Shown one piece after another: positions 1-6,456 of a DNA stretch of 9,112 bases. Location of the stretch: positions 1 to 9,112 of the forward strand of contig JAFSOW010000190.1 in assembly GCA_017443165.1 (NCBI GenBank), in the 5' to 3' direction. This stretch comes from Acidaminococcaceae bacterium (GTDB taxonomy: Bacteria > Bacillota > Negativicutes > Acidaminococcales > Acidaminococcaceae). Each line of letters begins with the position of its first letter. Position 1 is the first letter of the stretch. A model generated the notes under the pieces. It made no database searches. It saw only the letters and a list, made by a program, of their open reading frames with translations, and was not told the origin of the DNA. The position numbers were made by a program, and so were the translations under genes.

Positions 1-32
1 CAGTTCTCAAGGTTCCGCCGTCTTTCGACGAC
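1..32 (-). other. 5' leader of an rRNA operon (partial, runs off the window edge)
   Basis: Read on the minus strand, the transcript expected from the promoter at 39-67 begins with a six-pair hairpin (32 to 17) capped by a GAAA tetraloop, a GNRA-type loop. Next comes CCTTGAGAACTG up to the window edge. Firmicute rRNA operons commonly carry a CCTTGAAAACTGA-like element just before the mature 16S gene, and this is a one-base variant. The inference is that a 16S gene follows outside the window. That fits the known lysS-rrn neighbourhood in Bacillus. No mature rRNA sequence is inside the window, so the identification rests on promoter strength, the leader motif and synteny. Confidence 0.6.
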
Positions 33-112
33 TTGGTTATAATAGCACTTCTTTTTCCCTTTGTCAACACTTTTTTTGGAAAAAACAAAAGATTATTTTT
101 ATATTTTGATCA
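33..112 (-). promoter_or_regulatory. Strong sigma-A promoter with A/T-rich UP-like element, probably for an rRNA operon
   Basis: On the minus strand a perfect -35 TTGACA lies at 67-62 and a -10 TATTAT at 44-39, separated by exactly 17 bp. Transcription should start near 33-32. Roughly 40 bp immediately upstream of the -35 are almost pure A and T runs, as in UP elements that bind the RNA polymerase alpha subunit at rRNA promoters. The promoter lies downstream of the lysS terminator and points away from lysS, so it serves a separate unit beyond the window. Confidence 0.75.
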
Positions 113-140
113 TTTACATAAAAACCGGGCAAAAAGCACA

Positions 141-170
141 AAAAAAGAGAGGCTCACGCCTCTCTTTTTA
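141..170 (-). terminator. Intrinsic terminator downstream of lysS
   Basis: A perfect GAGAGGC/GCCTCTC stem (147-153 with 158-164) with a four-base loop is flanked by an A run on one side and a T run on the other. In the minus direction the stem is followed by six T residues (146-141), which makes a textbook Rho-independent terminator about 60 bp after the lysS stop. The symmetrical A and T flanks mean it could also stop transcription from the plus strand. It separates the greA-lysS unit from the promoter at 39-67. Confidence 0.85.
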
Positions 171-229
171 TACTTACGTTCAGAGTCTTACCCATTTTAA
201 ACTCAGGCAAGACTAACTCATACGCCTGT

Positions 230-1780
230 TTATTTGTTTTCCTCTTCCGCCTCGTCAACTTCTGCTTTTTCCTGCGCCAGCGGTTTCATGGTCGGGAACA
301 GCAATACGTCGCGAATGGAAACAGCGCCTGTCAGGAACATAACCAAGCGGTCAATGCCGATGCCAAGACCGCCGGTAGGAGGCAGACCGTGCATCAGCGC
401 GTTGATAAAGTCTTCATCCATCATACCGGCCTCTTCATCACCGGCGGCGCGCTCTTCCATCTGTTTTACAAAGCGCTCCCGCTGGTCGATGGGGTCGTTC
501 AGCTCGGTAAAGCCGTTGCACAGTTCACGACCATAAATGAATCCCTCAAAGCGGTCTGTAATCTCGGGATCCTCCACACTGCTCTTGGCAAGAGGAGAAA
601 TTTCTTTGGGATACTTGTAGATAAAAATCGGCTGGATCAGCTTGTCTTCCACGAATTCGTCAAAGAACGCGTTAATAATCTTGCCCACACCCCAGGATTC
701 TTCATATTCCACATGGGCTTCATCAGCCATCTTCCGAGCCGTTGCCAGATCGGTCACGCCGTTAAAATCCGCCCCACTGTACTGTTTTACCGCATCAATC
801 ATGGTAACGCGGGGCCAGGGACCGGCTAAATTAATCTCCTGACCTTCGTAAACGATCTGCAAAGTGCCTAATACTTTCTGCGCCGTCTCCGTTACGATCT
901 TTTCCGCAATATCCATCATGGTATCCATATCACCATAAGCCTGATACAGTTCGATGCTGGTAAATTCCGGATTATGTTTGATGTCGATGCCTTCGTTTCT
1001 GAAAATACGGCCGATTTCGTATACCCGTTCCAGACCGCCGACAATCAGACGTTTCAGGTTAAGTTCGGTAGCAATACGCAGATACAGCTGGATATCCAGC
1101 GCATTATGATAGGTAATGAAAGGACGGGCCGTGGCGCCGCCGGAAATCGTGTTCAGAACCGGAGTTTCAACTTCCAGGTAGCCTTCGTTGTCCAGGATTT
1201 CACGGATGCTCTTGATAATCTGGGTACGTTTGATAAATACATCTCTGACGTCCGGATTAACAATCAGATCCAGATACCGCTGCCGGTAACGCAGGTCCAC
1301 GTTGGTCAGCCCATGCCATTTTTCCGGAAGCGGTTTCAGCGCTTTGGACAGGAATTCCAGATTTTCAACACGGATAGAAGGCTCGCCCATATGGGTTTTA
1401 AATACTGTGCCCGTAACGCCGATAATATCGCCGATATCCATCAGCTTAATCAGGGAATAATTATCTTCTCCCAATATGTCTTTGCGGGTGTAAAGCTGGA
1501 TTTTCCCGGTACTGTCCTGCAAATCGATAAAGCTGGTTTTGCCGTGGCCGCGGATTGCCATCACACGGCCGGCAGCCTTGACAACGGTTCCGTCCGCTTC
1601 CATCTGCTCCACATTTTCATAAATCTCTTTGGTATGATGGGTCCAGTCAAACCGGTGACCGAAAGGACGGATTCCCCGCTCTTCCAGCTTATGCATCTTA
1701 TCGATACGGTTCTGCATCTGTTCATTAATGTCCATTGCCGGAGCCTGTTTACCCTGAACATTCTTCTTGTCTTCTGCCAT
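230..1780 (-). CDS. lysS: Lysyl-tRNA synthetase, class II
   Basis: Charges tRNA-Lys with lysine in the cytoplasm. The 516-aa protein has an N-terminal extension rich in charged residues, then an OB-fold anticodon-binding domain (about residues 64-130, including GRVMAIRGHGKTSFIDLQD). The class II catalytic core follows: motif 1 around 182-199 (EGYLEVETPVL), motif 2 around 248-267 (RIFRNEGIDIKHNPEFTSIE) and motif 3 around 465-481 (GLPPTGGLGIGIDRLVM). It is slightly longer than the usual 490-505 residues because of the N-terminal 15-20 residues and an acidic C-terminal tail. The start is supported by AGGAG seven bases upstream of the ATG. The gene begins 14 bp after the greA stop, so the two are almost certainly cotranscribed. 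The terminator at 141-170 ends the unit. Confidence 0.98.
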   Translation of the reverse strand: MAEDKKNVQGKQAPAMDINEQMQNRIDKMHKLEERGIRPFGHRFDWTHHTKEIYENVEQMEADGTVVKAAGRVMAIRGHGKTSFIDLQDSTGKIQLYTRKDILGEDNYSLIKLMDIGDIIGVTGTVFKTHMGEPSIRVENLEFLSKALKPLPEKWHGLTNVDLRYRQRYLDLIVNPDVRDVFIKRTQIIKSIREILDNEGYLEVETPVLNTISGGATARPFITYHNALDIQLYLRIATELNLKRLIVGGLERVYEIGRIFRNEGIDIKHNPEFTSIELYQAYGDMDTMMDIAEKIVTETAQKVLGTLQIVYEGQEINLAGPWPRVTMIDAVKQYSGADFNGVTDLATARKMADEAHVEYEESWGVGKIINAFFDEFVEDKLIQPIFIYKYPKEISPLAKSSVEDPEITDRFEGFIYGRELCNGFTELNDPIDQRERFVKQMEERAAGDEEAGMMDEDFINALMHGLPPTGGLGIGIDRLVMFLTGAVSIRDVLLFPTMKPLAQEKAEVDEAEEENK

Positions 1781-1794
1781 TCTGTTTCTCCTGA

Positions 1795-2280
1795 TTATTT
1801 AATCTTAACTATCTTATACTGATGATCCCCCACCGGAGTGCGTACCGTGACTACCGTGCCAACCTTCTTTCCCATGATGGCAGCGCCAATGGGAGACTCG
1901 TTGGAAATCCGTCCCGCAAAAGGATCTGCTTCTGTCGTACCAACGACGGTATAAGACTGCAGGCGGTCTTCTTCAAATTCCGGAGCAAGATCTTCAATAT
2001 CAACAGTTGCGCCTAATTCAACTTTTGTTTTGCGTTTTTTTGTATTATCAATTACCTTAGCCGTATTGACCATTTGTTCCAGCTCCAGAATGCGGCCTTC
2101 AATGCGGGCCTGTTCATCTTTTGCAGAAACATATTCGGAGTTTTCGCTGAGATCACCGTGAGCAATGGCTTCGTGCAGGCGCTCTTCATTCTCCAGGCGC
2201 TTGACAGTACGAAGTTCTTCCAGTTCAGCTTCCAGTTTTGCAAGACCTTCGGCAGTCAATATTGTTTCTTTTGATGTCAT
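1795..2280 (-). CDS. greA: Transcription elongation factor GreA
   Basis: GreA rescues backtracked RNA polymerase by stimulating cleavage of the extruded RNA 3' end through the secondary channel. With the preferred start the protein is 161 aa, close to the family norm of about 158. Residues 1-77 form the antiparallel coiled coil with the tip motif GDLSENSEY, in which Asp43 and Glu46 correspond to the acidic pair that places the catalytic metal. Residues from about 85 form the FKBP-like C-terminal domain (VGTTEADP, ISNESPIGAAIMGKKVG). Two in-frame ATG codons are possible, at 2286 and 2280. GGAGG at 2292-2288 is only one base from the first but seven from the second, so 2280 is chosen. The gene has its own promoter (2355-2383) and a leader hairpin, and lysS follows 14 bp downstream. 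Confidence 0.97.
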   Translation of the reverse strand: MTSKETILTAEGLAKLEAELEELRTVKRLENEERLHEAIAHGDLSENSEYVSAKDEQARIEGRILELEQMVNTAKVIDNTKKRKTKVELGATVDIEDLAPEFEEDRLQSYTVVGTTEADPFAGRISNESPIGAAIMGKKVGTVVTVRTPVGDHQYKIVKIK

Positions 2281-2308
2281 GATCATTCCTCCAATGTTAC
2301 ACCATATT

Positions 2309-2334
2309 AAAAGTATCGGTCTTCACGCCGATAC
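2309..2334 (-). promoter_or_regulatory. Hairpin in the greA 5' leader, possible attenuator
   Basis: On the minus strand a 7-bp perfect stem GTATCGG/CCGATAC (2334-2328 with 2319-2313) encloses an eight-base loop and is followed by four T residues (2312-2309). It lies downstream of the predicted greA transcription start (near 2348) and upstream of the ribosome binding site, so it belongs to the greA leader and is not simply the terminator of the preceding gene. It could be a weak attenuator. E. coli greA is known to carry a leader terminator, which is only an analogy here. The short T run makes strong termination unlikely. Confidence 0.4.
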
Positions 2335-2347
2335 CGTAAAAACTGTT

Positions 2348-2383
2348 AGTTAATATTATAAATTTTTATATTACCCTTGTCAA
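2348..2383 (-). promoter_or_regulatory. Consensus sigma-A promoter for greA-lysS
   Basis: TTGACA (2383-2378) and TATAAT (2360-2355) on the minus strand are both exact consensus hexamers separated by 17 bp, with an A/T-rich spacer. The predicted start near 2348 leaves a leader of about 68 nt before the greA ATG at 2280. It lies in the 175-bp gap after the acyl-ACP-reductase-like gene, where no convincing terminator was found. Confidence 0.85.
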
Positions 2384-2455
2384 ATAGAAAGAAACCGCGG
2401 ACCAGTTCGTTATCATTTCATCTGCATCTGCACAAGTACATCAGCCCGATGTTCC

Positions 2456-3520
2456 TTACAGTTTCACCTTTCCTTTTATCTTTTCTATCATTTCCGGAGT
2501 TACAGCATGTTCGAAATTGCGGAACCCTGCCAGTGTAAAGCCGTGTTTCCGGGCCAATACAGATATTGTATCAATCTGCGACGGATTCAGTTTCCTCCCC
2601 AACGTAAAATTCTCATACCGGCCTTCCAGGGCAAGTATCATGGTCTCCGCCATACAGGCAAAACATGTATGAGGCGGAAAGCCGAAGTTAAATCGGAAAT
2701 CCACGTTTCCGGGGACATGAATCACACCGCCTTCAATCACCAGAACATCATTCCGGAGCGCAGATACATTCCGGGATACATTGCGTGGACGGGCCACATC
2801 ACACACCACCGCGCCGGACTTCAGATCAGCGGGGTCAATAATAAAATCAACCGCGCTTGTCACCGCAATAACCACATCTGCTTTATGCAGGCTTCTCTTA
2901 ACATCCGAACTCACCGAAAACGTTGCCTGGCCGTGCCCGTTCAGTTCCTGCGCCAGATCTTCCAAAGGACCGATACGTCTGGCGACAAGATTGATATGGC
3001 GCACCTCGCGGGACAGGATACGGGTGCAGGCCGAACCGATAGATCCGCTGGCCCCGATAATAGCTACTTCTGCATCACGCAGGTCTTTTCCCATAAGACG
3101 GGCTGCTTCCCGGGTACCTTCCAATGCTGTCGCAACCGTATAACTGTTGCCGGACGTTACCGCAATATTTAAACGTTCCGCTATTGTTATCCCGGCATCA
3201 CCTACAATAGAGGTAAATGCCCCCAGACCGAGGATTTTTGCCCCCAGTTCTTCCGCGACTTTGCCCGTTTCCACAATCCGGTCAATAACAAACTCTTCCG
3301 GAAGCTCCATCATCTGCTTCGCTGTCAGCGGACAGCCTACAAACCAGCCCTCCGCTTCTGCATACGGGCTTCTGACACCGGTAATATGCGATACTTCAAA
3401 TGGCTTTTTCTTCTGTAATATATATTCCAGCAGGAAATCAGGCACGTACCTGACAAAAGGCGAAACCATCTGCATATCCTCTAACGAAAGGGGATGCAGC
3501 ACAAACGCAAATTTCTCCAT
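2456..3520 (-). CDS. Acyl-ACP reductase (AAR)-like NAD(P)-dependent oxidoreductase
   Basis: Resembles the cyanobacterial long-chain acyl-[acyl-carrier-protein] reductase, which reduces acyl-ACP to fatty aldehyde with NADPH through a cysteine thioester. With the chosen start it is 354 aa (cyanobacterial AAR is about 340). Features in order: N-terminal FAFVLHPLSLED; LGLGAFTSIV at about 97-106; SGNSYT at 123-128; a Rossmann loop GASGSIGSA at 156-164 followed by a beta strand ending in VARR; then FACMAETM with Cys289 at the position of the cyanobacterial catalytic Cys294; NFTLGR at 304-309; and a C-terminal KHGF. These match AAR blocks as I remember them; no alignment was run. Homologues in Firmicutes are, as I recall, often labelled shikimate or amino acid dehydrogenases, which I would not trust. 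A TTG at 3550 would add ten residues, but AAGGAG at 3535-3530 lies nine bases before the ATG at 3520, so that start is preferred. The stop codon of the upstream gene overlaps this ribosome binding site, suggesting translational coupling. Substrate and physiological role are unknown. Confidence 0.8.
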   Translation of the reverse strand: MEKFAFVLHPLSLEDMQMVSPFVRYVPDFLLEYILQKKKPFEVSHITGVRSPYAEAEGWFVGCPLTAKQMMELPEEFVIDRIVETGKVAEELGAKILGLGAFTSIVGDAGITIAERLNIAVTSGNSYTVATALEGTREAARLMGKDLRDAEVAIIGASGSIGSACTRILSREVRHINLVARRIGPLEDLAQELNGHGQATFSVSSDVKRSLHKADVVIAVTSAVDFIIDPADLKSGAVVCDVARPRNVSRNVSALRNDVLVIEGGVIHVPGNVDFRFNFGFPPHTCFACMAETMILALEGRYENFTLGRKLNPSQIDTISVLARKHGFTLAGFRNFEHAVTPEMIEKIKGKVKL

Positions 3521-3533
3521 TCTTTCCTGCTCC

Positions 3534-4466
3534 TTACTGAAAATACTCAATTGACGGCAAAATCTTATACTTTTTAATGAATGCTTCGTATTCTTCCGGC
3601 GGTAATGCCTTTTTACTTCCGGAAACAGCTACGATCGCTGCTTCCAGCACATTCGTGCCAAAACTCCGTCCCTGCAGACAGGGCGTGGTTGTTACCAGCG
3701 TTTTAACACCGGCATCTTTTAACATCAGCCGGTCTTCCTCAGTTACTGTGTTAGTAATTATCGTTTTCCCTTCAAGCCGGGACGGCATAAATCGTTTGAT
3801 AAAGAGAAAATCCCCTGCAATGATATCACTGTTTAAAAAATACTCGGGATGTCTGATTATATGAGAATCCTGTTTTTTCCCCGTAGGGTACATCCATTTA
3901 ACGGGCAGCCTGGTAATAATGGGAACAAGCACCGCTGCCCAGCGCCGCAAAGCCGCAAGGCTCCGGATCTGGATATTACAGCCCAAACCGTAAATGATGT
4001 CGCCAAACAATGCCCTGCATTTCTGTTCTGTCAGCGCTTCGGCCATCCCGAAGCGGTCTACCGCACATACCAGGAGTACATTTTTATTGGTAAAATCAAC
4101 CACACGGGTATCTGCCAGATACCGGATTGCCATACGTTCCAGTGTGTTTTTCAGACCGCTGCCGTCCAGAACCGGCGTAGATCTTACCTGTTTCACCAGC
4201 TTTTCAGATTCCGCGAAAACATACCGGTGATTTCCGGCTACCAGATACAGGTCCGTCCCGCCCAATCCCATCGCATCAACTTTTCCATCATAAAACTGGA
4301 ACAACCGGGCAGCCTCTTTGATATCGCCGTCCGTGCCCTTTCGTTCCAACGCAATCTCTGTATCACCCAAAAACAGACTGCCTTTGGCATCACGTTTGGA
4401 AGAGCCGATGCTGATACTGATTACGCTTTTCTTTTGTCCAGATTTCCGTAGTTCTTCCGAATCCAT
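3534..4466 (-). CDS. Conserved-looking protein of unknown function, partner of the AAR-like gene
   Basis: I do not recognise a characterised function. The 310-aa protein has no signal peptide or clear membrane segment. It is rich in glycine-containing turns typical of a conserved alpha/beta enzyme: GSSKRD (21-26), KGTDGD (43-48), GLGGTDLYL (67-75), TPVLDGSGLKNTLER (97-111), VDRFGMAEAL (136-145), WMYPTGKKQ (181-189), IIAGDF (215-220), and TTTP with GRSFGTNVLEA (259-276). Relatives in Firmicutes are, as I remember, sometimes annotated as quinate 5-dehydrogenase, but no GxGxxG Rossmann motif or shikimate-dehydrogenase signature is visible, so that name is doubtful. A GTG at 4514 would add 16 residues, but it lies upstream of the predicted transcription start, so the ATG at 4466 is chosen. 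Its ribosome binding site (GCAGGT, ten bases away) is weak. The downstream AAR-like gene starts 13 bp after the stop, so the two proteins probably act together. Confidence 0.75.
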   Translation of the reverse strand: MDSEELRKSGQKKSVISISIGSSKRDAKGSLFLGDTEIALERKGTDGDIKEAARLFQFYDGKVDAMGLGGTDLYLVAGNHRYVFAESEKLVKQVRSTPVLDGSGLKNTLERMAIRYLADTRVVDFTNKNVLLVCAVDRFGMAEALTEQKCRALFGDIIYGLGCNIQIRSLAALRRWAAVLVPIITRLPVKWMYPTGKKQDSHIIRHPEYFLNSDIIAGDFLFIKRFMPSRLEGKTIITNTVTEEDRLMLKDAGVKTLVTTTPCLQGRSFGTNVLEAAIVAVSGSKKALPPEEYEAFIKKYKILPSIEYFQ

Positions 4467-4497
4467 AAACAAACATACCTGCAAAGATATTTTTCCG

Positions 4498-4533
4498 AAA
4501 GTGTATTGTATCACATTGCGGTAAATAAAACAA
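4498..4533 (-). promoter_or_regulatory. Candidate promoter with extended -10 for the two-gene unit
   Basis: On the minus strand TTGTTT (4533-4528) and TACAAT (4510-4505) are separated by 17 bp. The -10 is preceded by TGA, giving the TGn extended -10 motif. The predicted start near 4498 leaves a leader of about 32 nt to the ATG at 4466. It lies in the 143-bp gap after dusB, suggesting that the 310-aa gene and the AAR-like gene can be transcribed separately from dusB. Confidence 0.6.
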
Positions 4534-4609
4534 TCAAACTACAATAATTTTTAAGAAATACCTGTGACCGTATTCTGCTGTTTCAACAACGTCACTGTCC
4601 GGATGCTCT

Positions 4610-5581
4610 TTAACTGCTGCTTTGTAAAAAAGTTCCGTAAGATTTCACCAGATCAACCATTTCCCGCAATGTCTCAAGCTTATGAAACTTTTCCCTGTAT
4701 TCGGAGGCCCGGGGCAGCCCTTTGATATAGGCTGATGCGTGGCTGCGCATCTCCCGTATGGCAACCTTCTCGCCTTTAAAATCTACAAGAGCGGTTGCGT
4801 GCAGTATGATTTGCTGCAGTTTTTCTTCAGCAGTTACCGCCGGGATATCTTTTCCCTCCAAAGCTGCACGCAATTGGGTAAACAACCAGGGATTTCCGTA
4901 GGCGCCTCTGGCCAGCATTAAGCCATCACAGTCTGTTTCTTTAAACATGCGCAAACCATCATCCGCAGTAAAAATATCTCCATTGCCAAACACGGGAATC
5001 CGTACCGCCTCTTTCACCCGTCGGATGATTTCCCAATCGGCTTTCCCCATATAAAACTGATCCCGGGTCCTGCCATGAACAGCCACTGCCGCTACGCCCG
5101 ATGCTTCGGCAATCCTTGCCATTTCCACTGCATTCCTGTGTTCCCCGTCCCAGCCGGCGCGAAACTTAACCGTTACAGGAATCCGTACAGCCTTGACCAT
5201 GGCTTCCAGAATTTCACCCGCCAAATCCGGAGTCTTCATTAATGCGGAACCCTCTCCGTTATTAACCACCTTAGGCACAGGGCATCCCATGTTAAAGTCG
5301 ACAATGTCTGCACCCCGGGCTTCCACAATTTTTGCCGCTTCCGCCAGTTCTTCAGGAACCGAGCCGAAAAGCTGGATGGCTGTGGGGCGTTCCGCTTCAC
5401 CGATTTGCAGCATGGCAAATGTTTTTTCGTTTTTATACAACAGTCCTTTGGCGCTGACCATTTCCGATACCGTAAGACCACAGCCAAATTCCCGGCAGAT
5501 GACCCGGTACGGCAGGTCGCTGATGCCTGCCATGGGCGCCAGGGCCACCGGCGTATCTAATTCTATGTTTCCAATTCTCAT
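4610..5581 (-). CDS. dusB: tRNA-dihydrouridine synthase, DusB type
   Basis: Flavoenzyme that reduces uridine to 5,6-dihydrouridine in tRNA using FMN and NADPH. The 323-aa protein has the family features: an FMN-binding TIM barrel beginning with APMAG (15-19); the signature DFNMGCPVPKVVNNGEGSALM with catalytic Cys100; Lys139 in VKFRAGWD; His169 in VHGRTRDQFY; GNGDI (199-203) and LARGAYGNPWLF (223-234) binding the flavin phosphate; and a C-terminal helical RNA-binding domain. In Firmicutes the gene beside coaX and lysS is usually called dusB (yacF in Bacillus); assignment to the DusB branch rests on this context and overall similarity. The ribosome binding site (AAAGGG, 13 bases from the ATG) is weak. 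An intrinsic terminator stands 27 bp before the start with no evident promoter in between, so expression may depend on read-through from coaX. Confidence 0.95.
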   Translation of the reverse strand: MRIGNIELDTPVALAPMAGISDLPYRVICREFGCGLTVSEMVSAKGLLYKNEKTFAMLQIGEAERPTAIQLFGSVPEELAEAAKIVEARGADIVDFNMGCPVPKVVNNGEGSALMKTPDLAGEILEAMVKAVRIPVTVKFRAGWDGEHRNAVEMARIAEASGVAAVAVHGRTRDQFYMGKADWEIIRRVKEAVRIPVFGNGDIFTADDGLRMFKETDCDGLMLARGAYGNPWLFTQLRAALEGKDIPAVTAEEKLQQIILHATALVDFKGEKVAIREMRSHASAYIKGLPRASEYREKFHKLETLREMVDLVKSYGTFLQSSS

Positions 5582-5608
5582 AGTATTTACAAAACCCTTT
5601 AGTAAGAT

Positions 5609-5645
5609 AAAAATACGGACGGAAAGACGCTCTCCCCGTCCGTAT
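5609..5645 (-). terminator. Strong intrinsic terminator between coaX and dusB
   Basis: Minus-strand reading gives a 10-bp perfect stem ATACGGACGG/CCGTCCGTAT (5645-5636 with 5622-5613), a 13-base loop and then four T residues (5612-5609), with a T in the stem base extending the run. It begins 14 bp after the coaX stop codon. Only 27 bp separate the T run from the dusB ATG, too little for a full promoter. Confidence 0.85.
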
Positions 5646-5658
5646 CAGGTTCTGCCGA

Positions 5659-6435
5659 TTATTTTTTGTTCTTTTCAAAAATAAGGCGCAGGCCTTCCAG
5701 GGTGAGCATCTGGTCCACTTCGTCAATGCAGTCCGTGCCCTGGGCCATGGTATTGCCGAAGCCGCCGGTAGCAATAACTAATGCGTCACCGCCCAGTTCT
5801 TCTTTCATCCGGGCCACGATTTCCTTAATCAGTCCATAGTAACCAAACATGATGCCGGAACGCATGGCATCCACCGTATTGCCGCAGATGGCTTTTTTAG
5901 GCGGAATCAGTTCAATACGCGGCAGTTTTGCGGTCCGCTGGAAAAGCGCTTCCGATGAAATACCGATACCGGGGCAGATGGCACCGCCCAGATATTCGCC
6001 CGTAGGCAGCAGAGCGCAGAATGTCGTAGCTGTTCCGAAATCAATAATGATCATCGGCTTTTTCAAATGTGCATATCGGTCATAAGCGGCCACTGCATTC
6101 ACAATACGGTCCGCGCCAATTTCCTTGGGATTCTCATAACGCAGCTGCAGACCGATCTTAAGCCCCTGCCCGACTACCAGCGGTTTGAGTTTAAAAAACC
6201 GTTCACACATATGGCACAGGGGAACCAGTACCGGAGGAACCACGCTGGAAATAATAATGTCCGTTACCTGTTCCTTCTTCAATCCGGAAAAATTCAGCAT
6301 GCTGTTCATAAACATGCCGAATTCATCAGCCGTTTTGGAACGGTCTGAAGAAAAGCGCCAGTTATCAACCAGCTTTTTCCCATCATAAATACCAGCCACC
6401 GTATTTGTGTTTCCTACATCAATTACCAGTAACAT
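5659..6435 (-). CDS. coaX: Type III pantothenate kinase
   Basis: Phosphorylates pantothenate to 4'-phosphopantothenate, the first step of coenzyme A synthesis; type III enzymes use ATP, need a monovalent cation and are insensitive to CoA feedback. The 258-aa protein belongs to the ASKHA fold: phosphate-binding DVGNTNT at 6-12, SVVPP at 64-68, GADRI at 107-111 with the catalytic Asp109, IDFGTATTF at 131-139, and GGAICPG at 150-156. The length is typical. GGAGG lies six bases before the ATG. It is preceded by an 87-bp gap with a candidate promoter and followed by a strong terminator, so it may form a mostly monocistronic unit. The adjacent ftsH-coaX-dusB arrangement is usual in Firmicutes. Confidence 0.97.
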   Translation of the reverse strand: MLLVIDVGNTNTVAGIYDGKKLVDNWRFSSDRSKTADEFGMFMNSMLNFSGLKKEQVTDIIISSVVPPVLVPLCHMCERFFKLKPLVVGQGLKIGLQLRYENPKEIGADRIVNAVAAYDRYAHLKKPMIIIDFGTATTFCALLPTGEYLGGAICPGIGISSEALFQRTAKLPRIELIPPKKAICGNTVDAMRSGIMFGYYGLIKEIVARMKEELGGDALVIATGGFGNTMAQGTDCIDEVDQMLTLEGLRLIFEKNKK

Positions 6436-6456
6436 ATGTTGCCTCCTTACCAGCCA

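Noticed and set aside
224..229. Short CAGGC/GCCTG inverted repeat just after the lysS stop
   Set aside because: Five pairs with a long loop and no T run; the real terminator is the hairpin at 141-170.
974..1822. Long plus-strand open frame antisense to lysS
   Set aside because: It lies entirely opposite a certain lysS, its translation resembles no family I know, and no ribosome binding site supports it. It is a composition shadow.
2384..2455. Search for a terminator after the AAR-like gene
   Set aside because: Only four-base inverted repeats (CATC/GATG) and a CCGCGG palindrome were seen, neither making a credible terminator, so none is annotated.
2507..3172. Plus-strand open frame opposite the AAR-like gene
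   Set aside because: It is antisense to a well-supported gene, has an erratic amino acid composition rich in histidine, arginine and cysteine, and has no start signals.
4559..4600. Imperfect hairpin after dusB (GTGAC/GTCAC with a small inner stem)
   Set aside because: The outer stem is only five clean pairs, the loop is large and no T run follows, so it does not qualify as an intrinsic terminator.
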